Origin: an uncultured Acidobacteriota bacterium | GTDB taxonomy: Bacteria > Acidobacteriota > Terriglobia > Bryobacterales > Bryobacteraceae | Length of the DNA stretch: 64,000 bases | Direction: 5' to 3' | Assembly (NCBI GenBank): GCA_902826605.1 | Contig: CADEFM010000005.1 | Coordinates: 186,001 to 250,000, forward strand | Shown: positions 17,742-25,716 of the stretch, piece after piece | How the letters are laid out: the number at the start of each line of letters is the position of its first letter | Numbering within the stretch: the first letter of the stretch is position 1 | Notes under the pieces: model-generated | The model's input: the letters and a program-made list of their open reading frames with translations, nothing else | Told to the model about the DNA's origin: nothing | Database searches by the model: none | Program-made: the position numbers and the translations under genes

Positions 17742-18758
17742 CTAACCGCCGGATCTGCGACGCAATGCCGCGGTCAATGCCTCAATTCGGCGTACTTTCT
17801 GGGAGTACTTGAATCCATCCGCCAAGAGCGCCCGAAAGAAACCGACGGACCACTCGGCGTAGAGTTTCTCCGAATCGCCTTCGGAGAACTCGGCAAAAAT
17901 GTAGCGCCGTTTTCCATAGAGGTCACGAAGACTGAAAAGCATCCGCCCAAACCAGTTCAACTTGGCTGTGCGGGAATAGTCGTTCTCCTCCCACCAGTCT
18001 TCATACAGGGGCAAATAGACGCGGGCTGCGCCGAAGCCTCGATACAGCTTGCGCAAGTGTGTCCAGGTGAGGCGCCGGGCGGGTATGAAATGGCGCATAC
18101 GTAGTTCGGGCTCATACCACAGTTTCCAGCCCGCCAGCTTAATGGCAAGACATAGCTCGGAATCCTCGCCTGCCGTGAGTGTGCCACCTTCCCGGCCCGT
18201 TAGAGTGAACTCAAAACCGGCATCCACGAGTTGTTGCCACGCTGCTTTGCGGATGCTCATTCCGGCGGTCCACAGTTGCTCGCACCACCCACGATGACCT
18301 GCCTGCGCGTCAGCCGCGTAGCTCGCTGTGTGGGCGGCGAACCACGCCGGCGGCGTGTGTTCAAACACTGGTTCACTGGGGCCACCGCAAAGGCCGGCTT
18401 CGGGATGCTCTGACATTGCCTGCACCACAAGTCGCACCCAATCTGTCGACACCCAGTTGTCGTCGTCAATAAAACTCACGATTTCGTAGCGCGCGTCTTG
18501 GATACCTCGGCGGCGGGCATGGCTCGCGCCGACGCGAGGCTCGTGCACGATCCGCATGGGCGCGGTGAAGGCGGGGGGCCAGCAGGCCGCCGCTGCTGCG
18601 GCCGTGCCGTCGGTGGACGCGTTGTCCACCACCAGTACTTCCCAGTGAATTTCCGAAAGGGTTTGTTGCCGTAACAGGTGCGCCAGGGTTTCCGGAAGGC
18701 GCTCCGCGCTGTTATGACAAATAATGACGATGCTGATCCCGGTTTCCACTTCACCCAT
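17742..18758 (-). CDS. Family 2 glycosyltransferase
   Basis: 338 residues. GT-A fold: ISIVIICHNSAERLPETLAHLL at the N-terminus, LVVDNASTDGT near 43-52, and the metal-binding acidic motif SFIDDDNW near 95-102. The later GREGGTLTAGEDSELCLAIKLAGWKLWYEPELRMRHFIP block matches the acceptor/ED motif of GT2 enzymes. There are no transmembrane segments, so it acts at the cytoplasmic face on a nucleotide-sugar donor. It overlaps the upstream GT4 gene by 8 bp, and the two probably modify the same glycan. The sugar specificity cannot be read from the sequence. Confidence 0.9.
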   Translation of the reverse strand: MGEVETGISIVIICHNSAERLPETLAHLLRQQTLSEIHWEVLVVDNASTDGTAAAAAACWPPAFTAPMRIVHEPRVGASHARRRGIQDARYEIVSFIDDDNWVSTDWVRLVVQAMSEHPEAGLCGGPSEPVFEHTPPAWFAAHTASYAADAQAGHRGWCEQLWTAGMSIRKAAWQQLVDAGFEFTLTGREGGTLTAGEDSELCLAIKLAGWKLWYEPELRMRHFIPARRLTWTHLRKLYRGFGAARVYLPLYEDWWEENDYSRTAKLNWFGRMLFSLRDLYGKRRYIFAEFSEGDSEKLYAEWSVGFFRALLADGFKYSQKVRRIEALTAALRRRSGG

Positions 18759-19896
18759 TTCCGGATTTCGCGTGCATGAGCATGTCTAGCAGCCCGGCGG
18801 CATCATCGCTCGTCAGCAAAGCGCAGGCATCCGTATGAGCTCTTTCTCCCATTCGGCTCCATTCCTCCTTTGCGGCCCATGCGCGTTCCAGGGTGCGGCC
18901 ATAGGAACGCACCGTGGCGCCTTCCGCGATAAAGCCGCTAGAGCCGTCTTGCACCCAGTCGTCTATTCCGTCCGCATCGGTGGCAATCACCGGCCGGCCG
19001 CACACCATGGCCTCGATCATTGCTTTCGGGGCGCTCTCCTGCCGGGAGGGCAAGACCAGAGCGTGATGGGTCATCCACACGGCCCGAATATCATCGCAAT
19101 GTCCACACAATTGAACGCGATCCGTCAGTTCGAAATATTCGATCAGCCGGCTGAGGTAGGCCCGGTCGCGTCCTTCGCCGAATATTGAAAGACGCCATTC
19201 TCGAACCCGCCATTCCGGCGCGCTCAGTGCCTCCAGAAGGATGTCCTGCCCTTTCCATCGCACATCGAGCGAAGCAACGCTCGCAAAAGCGACGCCGCCG
19301 GACGGCCAGGGGGCACGAACCCAGTCCGGCAGATTGATCGGGTTGCGCGCGACGGTCGAATTCAATAGAGGACGGGCTAACTGCCGCTGCACCGCCTTCA
19401 GCGTGGCTTCTGCGTTGAACAGGACGGCGTGAGCACGCGCATAAAATTCTGCAATCACCGCGCTGGTTTCTTCCGGCGGCGGCAATCCATCCGTGCTGCA
19501 ACAGGCGACCACATAGGGAATGCCTGACGCATGCAGGATCGCGGCGCAGTCGGTGACATCCGATTGGGAATAAAAACCTCCTTCGTTGATGAATACCGCA
19601 TGCGGTCGCCAGCGGATGAGGTCGTCGAAGGGTGACGGATTGCGCCCCGCTAGCCTCTTGGCGCGCAAGGTGAGTGATTCCACCGACAGCGGAGCGGGTG
19701 TGAAGGGCGGACAAAATTGCACGGCCACGCCGCCTTTCCGCAGCCATTCAATTTTCGGATGAGGAGCTTCGGGGCGGCGCAGGTAGGCCGACACCCGATG
19801 GCCTTGCTTCACCCCTAGCAAGGCCATCGCGGCCCACAAATCCTCGCTGCCGCCCCAGGTGGACGCACTCATGGCGGAAAGGATAGCCAGCTTCAA
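18751..19896 (-). CDS. Family 4 glycosyltransferase
   Basis: 381 residues. GT-B fold: N-terminal KLAILSAMSASTWGGSEDLW, linker with NPINLPDWVRAP, and a C-terminal GT1-type domain (RWKGQDILLEAL, LSIFGEGRDRAYLSRLI, then SRQESAPKAMIEAMVCGRPVIATDADGIDDWV). The last block carries the family E-x7-E-like donor-binding motif (ESAPKAMIEAM). The start is TTG 19896: the first beta strand demands it, since the next ATG would delete it. TAAAAT ends exactly 6 nt before the TTG and there is no Shine-Dalgarno, suggesting a leaderless message. It overlaps the GT2 gene by 8 bp. Confidence 0.9.
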   Translation of the reverse strand: MKLAILSAMSASTWGGSEDLWAAMALLGVKQGHRVSAYLRRPEAPHPKIEWLRKGGVAVQFCPPFTPAPLSVESLTLRAKRLAGRNPSPFDDLIRWRPHAVFINEGGFYSQSDVTDCAAILHASGIPYVVACCSTDGLPPPEETSAVIAEFYARAHAVLFNAEATLKAVQRQLARPLLNSTVARNPINLPDWVRAPWPSGGVAFASVASLDVRWKGQDILLEALSAPEWRVREWRLSIFGEGRDRAYLSRLIEYFELTDRVQLCGHCDDIRAVWMTHHALVLPSRQESAPKAMIEAMVCGRPVIATDADGIDDWVQDGSSGFIAEGATVRSYGRTLERAWAAKEEWSRMGERAHTDACALLTSDDAAGLLDMLMHAKSGNG

Positions 19897-19902
19897 CAGG
19901 CT

Positions 19903-19908
19903 ATTTTA
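19903..19908 (-). promoter_or_regulatory. -10-like TAAAAT, 6 nt before the GT4 start
   Basis: TAAAAT on the minus strand, followed by 6 nt and the TTG start at 19896, with no Shine-Dalgarno between. This fits a leaderless promoter; no good -35 is seen. Confidence 0.4.
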
Positions 19909-19994
19909 CTGGATTTCTACGAGCGCCACTATTCAACCCGCTCTCTGCAATCACAAGAGCCGGAAGACGACCTGGGTGGCTTCCGGTCTTATGT

Positions 19995-20891
19995 CTATTC
20001 GAAGCCCAAGCGCCAGCCAATCGTTGACCCGTTCAGCCATGAGACTTCATTGCCGAACCAGCGTGATTTGGAGACCGCTTTGTATGCCGAAGTGACCCGT
20101 GAGCTTAGGATAAATGCACACGGACCTTCGCCAACCGTGTTCAAACGCTCGGCAATCCAGGACGCCCCGCCGCTCAAAGGGCTCGCCAGCACTACCGGGG
20201 TGCCCGGGAAAGCCGCCAGTTGCGCGCCGAACTCGGAATCTGCTTGGCGCAACGGCTCCGCCCACCCTTGCGCCTTGCGATAGCGCGCGATTGCCGCGTT
20301 CAAGTCCCGCACTGCGATCACCACTTTCGCGATGCCCGCGAAATCCGTCGTCGTGGGTTTGCCGGATGGAAACGCACGCCGCTCGCGGGGCGTGAAATCG
20401 CGAATCAGAAAGGGAAAGAAAACGCCGTTCGGTTCAGGGCCCACGTTCGCGGTTTCCCAATCGAGATTGGTTCCATCCGCCCGGGTGCGGCCACTGCGTG
20501 TGAGCGTTCCTGTGACGATGCCGGCCGATTGCAAGCGTTTCACTTCAGGCGCCGCGTCAGACGAGCGCACGGCCCAGGCCGCCGGCCCGGCTCCCGTTTT
20601 CATTTTCGAATACCAGTAATGCGCGGCCAGCGCCTTTGGATCGGCGTTGGGCTGGGGCGCAATAAGTTCCAGGTACGATCCATCCGGGAAGCTGGTAATC
20701 GCCATCTCCGTAGCGCGATTGCTGTGGGGACCGCCGTATTCGCTGCGGATACCGGCCGCAGCCAAGTCCGCCTGCATCTTCTTCAGATTCGGTCCGGCTG
20801 CGGTAACGTGATCGATGGTCAGATCGGCCGCGCCTAGAAGCGCGGGAATCGCGAATGCGATCCACGCGCTTCTAATGTAGACAGGCTTCAT
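19995..20891 (-). CDS. Secreted VOC/glyoxalase-like domain protein
   Basis: About 298 residues from ATG 20891, with GGGTG 6 nt upstream. A signal peptide is likely (MKPVYIRSAWIAFAIPALLGA). The mature part starts ADLTIDHVTAAGPNLKKMQADLAAAGI, the opening of a Glyoxalase_3-type VOC domain, with FPDGSYLELIAPQP as the second beta-alpha-beta module and VVIAVRDLNAAIARYRKAQGW beginning a second half. VOC proteins coordinate a metal and act as lyases, dioxygenases or binding proteins; the metal set here (His of TIDH, Glu of SYLEL) is partly visible, but activity is not assured. The next downstream gene on this strand is the GT4 gene, 98 bp away. A periplasmic role is unusual for the fold but recurs in Acidobacteriota. 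Confidence 0.75.
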   Translation of the reverse strand: MKPVYIRSAWIAFAIPALLGAADLTIDHVTAAGPNLKKMQADLAAAGIRSEYGGPHSNRATEMAITSFPDGSYLELIAPQPNADPKALAAHYWYSKMKTGAGPAAWAVRSSDAAPEVKRLQSAGIVTGTLTRSGRTRADGTNLDWETANVGPEPNGVFFPFLIRDFTPRERRAFPSGKPTTTDFAGIAKVVIAVRDLNAAIARYRKAQGWAEPLRQADSEFGAQLAAFPGTPVVLASPLSGGASWIAERLNTVGEGPCAFILSSRVTSAYKAVSKSRWFGNEVSWLNGSTIGWRLGFE

Positions 20892-20924
20892 TGTTGGCAC
20901 CCGCCGCCCGCCGCGACCGCGTTG

Positions 20925-21083
20925 TTAGCGCTTGGACTGGCCCTTTACCATCTTCTTCACCTTGCGCTTGGTGGACCCGCGCGCTACGTCGTCGGCGCGT
21001 TTGGCCTTCGGCTTCGCGTTCTTGCGTGCCGTGCGCTTGAGCTTCTTGCGTTCTGGTTTATCGGTAACTGTCTTAGTATTCAT
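20925..21083 (-). CDS. Very basic 52-residue protein, translationally coupled to pcrA
   Basis: I found this short gene by reading past the helicase stop. The ATG at 21083 overlaps the TGA of pcrA as ATGA, and the frame ends at TAA 20925-20927. The product begins MNTKTVTDKPERKKLKRTAR and ends MVKGQSKR; 22 of 52 residues are Lys or Arg (15 K, 7 R) against 4 acidic. There is no hydrophobic core, so it is probably disordered and binds nucleic acid or the helicase. It resembles histone H1-like or ribosome-associated micro-proteins only in composition. The 4-bp overlap, codon choice matching its neighbours, and the clean stop support reality; no homologue is recognised. Confidence 0.7.
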   Translation of the reverse strand: MNTKTVTDKPERKKLKRTARKNAKPKAKRADDVARGSTKRKVKKMVKGQSKR

Positions 21084-23413
21084 TCCACCTTGATCCCTGC
21101 GAATTTCGCGATTAATTTCTTCAACCCGTAGCCGGGGAAACTCACTGTTACTTTGGTGTCTTCGCCTGAACCTTCCAGACGCAACACCGTCCCGCGCCCG
21201 TACTTGGCGTGGTCAATACTCGAACCGGGCCCCAATTTCTTCACGCCTGGCTTTTTGACGGCCACAGCGGGTGGCGGCGTTTGTGCGACGGGCGCCAAAG
21301 CTGGCCGGGCCACGCTGGCCGCTGCGGAGGACTGCTCGGCAAAAAACTGCTTGATATTCTCGACCGAATTATAAGTCTTTCCAGTATAGAGGTTCTTGCG
21401 AGCCGTTTCGCGGACTTCATACTGCTCCGAGTACAAATCGACGTCGCGGCTGCGCGGCAGGTCTCCGCGCACGGGGTCCAGCAATTCACGCGGGACTTCC
21501 TTTAAGAATCGCGAATGAATGGAGGGCTCCGGCAAGCCTCCGCCGAAACGGCGCCGATAGCGCGCCCAGCTGAGGTAGAGTTTCTTCTCCGCGCGCGTCA
21601 TGCCCACGTAACATAAGCGCCGCTCTTCCTCCATGGAACCTTCCGAATCGAGCGAACGGCTATGCGGGAACAAACCCTCTTCCAATCCCGCGATGAACAC
21701 CACCGGAAATTCGAGCCCCTTGGCGTTGTGCATCGTCAATAACGAAACGGGCGCGCGCGAATCGTTCGAATCCGCATCGGAAACCAGCGCGGCGTGATCC
21801 AGAAAATCACGGATACTTTCCCCGCGTTCCGATGCGTCGGCCGCCGCGTTCAGCAATTCGTCCAGGTTGGCCAGACGCTGCCGCGCTTCTTCGGTGCCTT
21901 CTTCCTCGAGAACCTTGCGATAGCCGGTGCGCTCCAGCAGGTCGGTTAGAGTTTCGGTCAACGGCCGCGTTTCCACCTGCGCTGCGATCTCGGTCATCAT
22001 GCGGTGAAACGCGGCCAGCGCCGCTTCCGCGCGCGCAGGAAAGGCATGTTCCGCAAGCAAGGCCTCCAGTGCGGTCCACAGGGATACCTCGCGCTGCAGC
22101 GCCGCCTGCTCCACCTGCTCCATGGTGGTGCGGCCAATGCCGCGCGCAGGAGTGTTGACGATCCGCAGCAGGCTGATGGAATCGTTGGGGCTGACCAGCA
22201 CCTTTAAGTACGCCAGTATATCTTTCACTTCCGCGCGCTGATAAAAACTGAATCCGCCAACGACAATGTATTTGCGCCCATAACGCCGCAAAGCTTCTTC
22301 AATCTGGCGCGATTGCGAATTGGTACGGTAGAGCACCGCCACGCGCTCCGCGGGATTGCGCGCAAGGCGGTTTTCAATGGTGTCGGCGATCCACAGGGCT
22401 TCGTTTTCCGAATCCGGGGCTTCGTAGAGCGTGACTTTTTCCCCCGCCCCCGCGTCCGTCCACAGATTCTTGCCAATGCGTTCCGTGTTATTCGAGACCA
22501 CGCGGTTGGCCGCTTCGAGAATGGTTTGCGTCGACCGGTAATTCTGCTCTAAACGGATGGTGATTGCGCCAGGAAAATCGCGCTCGAAATCGAGTATGTT
22601 GCGGATGTTCGCGCCGCGCCAGCCATAGATGGACTGGTCCTCGTCGCCCACTACGGCCACGTTGTGGCGCTTCCCCGTGAGCAGGCGCATGAGGTCATAC
22701 TGGGTGCGATTGGTGTCTTGATATTCATCCACCATCAGAAATTCGTAACGCTGATTCAGGCGCTCCCGTGTGGCCTCATCGTGACGGAGCAGGTTCACGG
22801 CTTGCAGAAGCAGATCGTCGAAATCGAGCGCGTTCGATTCGCGCAGCCGGGCCTCATAGCGTTCGTATACCGTGGCCAGGCGCGTCATGATGGGGTCGGT
22901 AGCCGCGCGCGCCATGTCTTCCGGAGACTGGTTATGGCTCTTGGCGTGGCTGATGCGCGAAAGCGCCGCGCGATGCTGCATGAACTTGTCGTCCAGGCCC
23001 AGCGCTTTGTAGGCGGTCTTGAGCAGGGAGATCTGGTCGTCGTCATCGTAGATGGTGAACATCTGCGTGAACCCCGGACGGATTTGCGCAAGCGGAGCGC
23101 CTTCCCGCCGCAGCAGGCGCACGCAAAAAGAGTGGAACGTCGCGACGGTGGGCAGCGCCTCGGGCGCGGCGCTCGCGCCGGACTTCGCGATCAGCGAACG
23201 AACGCGGTCGCGCATTTCCCCCGCGGCCTTATTGGTGAACGTGACTGCAAGGACGGCCCAACCCGGCACGCGATGCGCGGAAATCAAGTGCGCGATGCGA
23301 TGCGTGATGACTCTGGTCTTGCCGCTTCCCGCTCCGGCCAGCACCAATAGCGGCCCTTCGGTATGCTCGACGGCCTCACGCTGGCGGGGGTTCAGGCCCT
23401 CGAGAAAATCCAT
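21080..23413 (-). CDS. pcrA: ATP-dependent DNA helicase PcrA/UvrD
   Basis: 777 residues, full length for PcrA. A superfamily 1A 3'-5' helicase acting in nucleotide excision repair, replication-transcription conflict and RecA removal. Motifs in order: GAGSGKT (27-33), TFTNKAAGEM, DEYQDTN, GDEDQSIYGWRGA, EQNYRST, TMHNAKGLEFPVVFIAGLEEGLFPH and CYVGMTRAEKKLYLSW. The C-terminus (GSSIDHAKYGRGTVLRLEG to SFPGYGLKKLIAKFAGIKVE) is the Tudor-like domain that binds RNA polymerase in Gram-positive PcrA, linked by an Ala/Pro-rich segment. An extended -10-like TGCTAAAAT lies 9 nt before ATG 23413 with no Shine-Dalgarno. Its stop overlaps the start of the basic micro-protein. Confidence 0.97.
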   Translation of the reverse strand: MDFLEGLNPRQREAVEHTEGPLLVLAGAGSGKTRVITHRIAHLISAHRVPGWAVLAVTFTNKAAGEMRDRVRSLIAKSGASAAPEALPTVATFHSFCVRLLRREGAPLAQIRPGFTQMFTIYDDDDQISLLKTAYKALGLDDKFMQHRAALSRISHAKSHNQSPEDMARAATDPIMTRLATVYERYEARLRESNALDFDDLLLQAVNLLRHDEATRERLNQRYEFLMVDEYQDTNRTQYDLMRLLTGKRHNVAVVGDEDQSIYGWRGANIRNILDFERDFPGAITIRLEQNYRSTQTILEAANRVVSNNTERIGKNLWTDAGAGEKVTLYEAPDSENEALWIADTIENRLARNPAERVAVLYRTNSQSRQIEEALRRYGRKYIVVGGFSFYQRAEVKDILAYLKVLVSPNDSISLLRIVNTPARGIGRTTMEQVEQAALQREVSLWTALEALLAEHAFPARAEAALAAFHRMMTEIAAQVETRPLTETLTDLLERTGYRKVLEEEGTEEARQRLANLDELLNAAADASERGESIRDFLDHAALVSDADSNDSRAPVSLLTMHNAKGLEFPVVFIAGLEEGLFPHSRSLDSEGSMEEERRLCYVGMTRAEKKLYLSWARYRRRFGGGLPEPSIHSRFLKEVPRELLDPVRGDLPRSRDVDLYSEQYEVRETARKNLYTGKTYNSVENIKQFFAEQSSAAASVARPALAPVAQTPPPAVAVKKPGVKKLGPGSSIDHAKYGRGTVLRLEGSGEDTKVTVSFPGYGLKKLIAKFAGIKVE

Positions 23414-23422
23414 CCAGCTGCG

Positions 23423-23428
23423 ATTTTA
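23423..23428 (-). promoter_or_regulatory. Extended -10-like TGC-TAAAAT before pcrA
   Basis: Minus-strand TAAAAT preceded by TGC, 9 nt from ATG 23413. No Shine-Dalgarno is present, so a very short or absent 5' leader is likely. Confidence 0.35.
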
Positions 23429-23449
23429 GCATGCGGCCCAAACCGAGCC

Positions 23450-23863
23450 CTACGCGAATGGATTCACTACCTTCACTGAGCCATAGGAAGCTCCGCCCCC
23501 CATGTCCTCGGATAAAACCACCCGGCAACCGAGCGCTCGCGCCGCCTCAAGGATCAACGCGTCCCACAAAGAGAGGACGTACCGTTCCTTCGTGGCCATG
23601 GCGGCACGCAGGATGTCCACGGTCACCGGCTGGACAGGGAATCGTAGGAACGACTCTACCAACTGTGCGGCCTGAGCGTGGGACAGAACGCCGCGTCCCG
23701 CTGGACGCACCCTCGTTGCCTGAACGTAAAATTCTTGCAATACCTGAACGGAGAGCGCGAGATCGCCGGAGTCCAAAATTCGCGATGCGGCGCGCTGTTT
23801 CGCAGCCTCGGCGGGATCCGTACTGATCAGATAGAGCAGTACATTCGTATCGACGAACCGCAC
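23450..23863 (-). CDS. PIN-domain ribonuclease toxin (VapC/FitB-like)
   Basis: 137 residues from GTG 23863, 6 bp after the antitoxin stop, with GGGAAG upstream. PIN fold acidic residues are in place: Asp5 (RFVDTNVLLYL), Glu44 (VLQEFYVQA), Asp101 (SLWDALILEAA) and Asp120 (VLSEDMGGG), which bind Mg/Mn for single-strand RNA cleavage. VapC toxins usually cut tRNA or rRNA; the target here is unknown. It is the second gene of a two-gene toxin-antitoxin module; the antitoxin is upstream, as is usual. It lies between pcrA and a YVTN propeller gene with no mobile-element remnants. Confidence 0.88.
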   Translation of the reverse strand: MRFVDTNVLLYLISTDPAEAAKQRAASRILDSGDLALSVQVLQEFYVQATRVRPAGRGVLSHAQAAQLVESFLRFPVQPVTVDILRAAMATKERYVLSLWDALILEAARALGCRVVLSEDMGGGASYGSVKVVNPFA

Positions 23864-23869
23864 GGATGA

Positions 23870-24109
23870 TTACTTCCCGCCGCGGCGGTGCACGTCATCG
23901 CGTGTCAGTCTGTCTCCCGCTCGAAAAGCGCGGACCGTGGACAGAACTTCCGCTTGCAAGCGCTTGCGCCGCTCGAAGTCCGATTCCTCCTGAGCGTACC
24001 GGGACAAGAAATCCCGCACCACGGCGCTTACTGAGGTGTCCTTTTCAGCGGCACGGACACGCGCGCGGCGGTGGAGATCGTCGGGAAGTGAAACTGTGAT
24101 ATTTTTCAC
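23870..24109 (-). CDS. Ribbon-helix-helix antitoxin (FitA/VapB-like)
   Basis: 79 residues. The N-terminal half KNITVSLPDDLHRRARVRAAEKDTSVSAVVRDFLSRY is a ribbon-helix-helix DNA-binding unit (beta strand, then helix-turn-helix with the SVSAVVR motif); the tail (about residues 45-79) is charged and would wrap the PIN toxin. The start is GTG 24109. It has no Shine-Dalgarno, and its start codon lies inside a perfect inverted repeat (24088-24117), so bound antitoxin would cover both the initiation site and any promoter just upstream. A GATACT 8 nt before the GTG could be the -10 of a leaderless transcript. The preceding propeller gene ends 22 bp away. Confidence 0.85.
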   Translation of the reverse strand: MKNITVSLPDDLHRRARVRAAEKDTSVSAVVRDFLSRYAQEESDFERRKRLQAEVLSTVRAFRAGDRLTRDDVHRRGGK

Positions 24110-24117
24110 AGTTTCAC
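24088..24117. promoter_or_regulatory. Operator: perfect 12-bp inverted repeat over the antitoxin start
   Basis: GTGAAACTGTGA, a 6-bp spacer, then TCACAGTTTCAC: exact complementary arms. Read on the minus strand, the outer side continues as 8-bp-spaced GTGA units (GTGATACT, GTGAAACT, GTGAAAAA; the full array reaches 24125). Phased short sites with this spacing suit cooperative binding of RHH dimers, and autoregulation by the toxin-antitoxin complex is the usual arrangement. The site spans the GTG start codon at 24107-24109. Confidence 0.75.
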
Positions 24118-24131
24118 AGTATCACGGCAGC

Positions 24132-25091
24132 CTACCTCTTTGCCCAGGCCATCCCATCGGGCCCTGTGCCCTTGCCGGGTGAAAAGCGCGTCGCAATGGT
24201 GAAGGTCTTCAGGTCGATTACCGCCACTTGATCGTCGCCTGTCACGGCGACGAAGGCGCGCTGGCCGGAGGGCTCCACTAACACGCCTTCCGGGTTCGCA
24301 CCCAAACGGACGCGCTTCACTTCCTTGCGCGAGGCTACATCGAAGATCACCAGTTCACCGCCGCCCATGTCGCTAACCAGCGCATACTTTCCGTCGGGCG
24401 TGATCTTCACTCTGTTGGCGCGGCGCGTGTTGCTCGGGAAGGTCTGTTTTACTTTCTTCGTCGCCACGTCAATCACGGCAATGTTGCCGTCGCCATAGGT
24501 GGCCGTCCAGATTTCCTTGCCGTCCGGGGAAACGTCGATGCCTTCGGGACCCGCGCCCACGCGCACCGCCGTTTGCGACCACGCGGCGCCTTTCTCGGCA
24601 ATCGTCACGGTGCCGGAACCCATGTTGCTGACGAACATCTTCGCGCCGTCGCGGCTCATCACCACCATGTGGGACATGTCCTGGTTGGTGCTGACGAGTC
24701 TCTCGATTTTGCCGCTGGCCGGGTCGTATGTTGCCACCAGCTTGGCGGATTCGGATGCGAAGACCGCTTTCCCGTTCATCGCCGCGATGCCGTGCACGCC
24801 GCGCAGCTCGCCCACGTCCACGCGTTTTTCTTTTTGAGCGATTAAATCAATGGCAGAGATGGACCCGCCCCCACGGCCGTAGTTACTGACGAACGCCCAC
24901 CTGCCGTCGGCCGAAGCGGCCACTTCATGCGGGTTATCTCCGGTGGGAACTTTCGCGATCACTTTGAAGGTCGTCGGATCGACGATGGCCAGCGTGGCTT
25001 CTTCCTTGTTCAGGACCAGCAGCGCCGGAGAGGGTGTATCGGCAGCGAGCGCGAGTCCGCAGAGCACGCAGAAAGCAAGCAGGGTACGCAT
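24132..25091 (-). CDS. Secreted YVTN/YncE-like beta-propeller
   Basis: 319 residues from ATG 25091, giving a signal peptide (MRTLLAFCVLCGLALAA). About seven YVTN-type blades follow with repeating VIDxxTxKV and PxGxxxSPDGK units: ALLVLNKEEATLAIVDPTTF, PHEVAASADGRWAFVSNYG, GPEGIDVSPDGKEIWTATYGDGNIAVID, RVKITPDGKYALVSDMGG, NPEGVLVEPSGQRAFVAVTGDDQVAVID. Such propellers bind ligands, surfaces or proteins outside the cell and have no catalytic consensus. A longer open frame to 25136 would bury the signal peptide, so it is rejected, although GGAGG is only 1 nt from ATG 25091. It ends 22 bp before the toxin-antitoxin pair, so read-through into that pair is possible. Confidence 0.82.
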   Translation of the reverse strand: MRTLLAFCVLCGLALAADTPSPALLVLNKEEATLAIVDPTTFKVIAKVPTGDNPHEVAASADGRWAFVSNYGRGGGSISAIDLIAQKEKRVDVGELRGVHGIAAMNGKAVFASESAKLVATYDPASGKIERLVSTNQDMSHMVVMSRDGAKMFVSNMGSGTVTIAEKGAAWSQTAVRVGAGPEGIDVSPDGKEIWTATYGDGNIAVIDVATKKVKQTFPSNTRRANRVKITPDGKYALVSDMGGGELVIFDVASRKEVKRVRLGANPEGVLVEPSGQRAFVAVTGDDQVAVIDLKTFTIATRFSPGKGTGPDGMAWAKR

Positions 25092-25139
25092 GCCTCCATT
25101 GTTCCCGATTTCCCGGGACAACGGAAGGGACTCCAACTG

Positions 25140-25589
25140 CTAGAACTCACAATCTTTCACCGTGCTCCGGAACTTGTTGTCTTGGGCTGTCAATGCTTCG
25201 GACTCAGCTGTATCGGGTAATGTCCGTCTCTCAACTACATACTCGACGATCCTTATCATTCCGTACCCCACGGCTAGGTCTAGAGTTGCAATCGGCAGCA
25301 TCGCGAAGCGTGAAATGGGCTGATCCGGCCAAGGAATCATAAAGATCAGAGGAATGTGATACGAGACTACAATTGCTATTGTTAACCAAAACCAAGCACG
25401 TTCCCTGAGACCCCAGAACGTCCTGATTAGAAATCCGACCATAGTGAGACCAAACCATGCAGCTGTTCCTCTCCCCTTGTGCCCAAGATAGAGAAAGATC
25501 ATTAAGACAGGTGAAGTAAGTAATAGGATTAGACAGGCAACTTTTTGAGTTATCGGATATGACTCGTACTTTCGTTTAGATTGCGGCAT
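25140..25589 (-). CDS. AT-richer four-helix membrane protein, unknown function
   Basis: 149 residues from ATG 25589 (a GTG at 25607 is an alternative). Four hydrophobic segments are visible near residues 16-37, 45-65, 66-88 and 94-118, with a short charged C-tail (DTAESEALTAQDNKFRSTV). No family is recognised. The base composition is clearly lower in G+C than the flanking genes, and the codons used (TTA, ATA, AAA, CTA) are rare in neighbours, a sign of recent acquisition. The stop lies 48 bp from the start of the propeller gene. Confidence 0.65.
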   Translation of the reverse strand: MPQSKRKYESYPITQKVACLILLLTSPVLMIFLYLGHKGRGTAAWFGLTMVGFLIRTFWGLRERAWFWLTIAIVVSYHIPLIFMIPWPDQPISRFAMLPIATLDLAVGYGMIRIVEYVVERRTLPDTAESEALTAQDNKFRSTVKDCEF

Positions 25590-25716
25590 CAACCACCACT
25601 CACGCACTATTGATGATTTTGGGTCGCACGGACTGCCCTTGATGAAACTTCCCCCATTTGGGAACCCCTCCCCAATACCTGCAGTCCCCGATTTCCGCGA
25701 GAGCGAAGCTAGGCGT

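Noticed and set aside
22664..23350. 228-codon open frame opposite pcrA
   Set aside because: Antisense to conserved helicase motifs; no start signal or recognisable domain.
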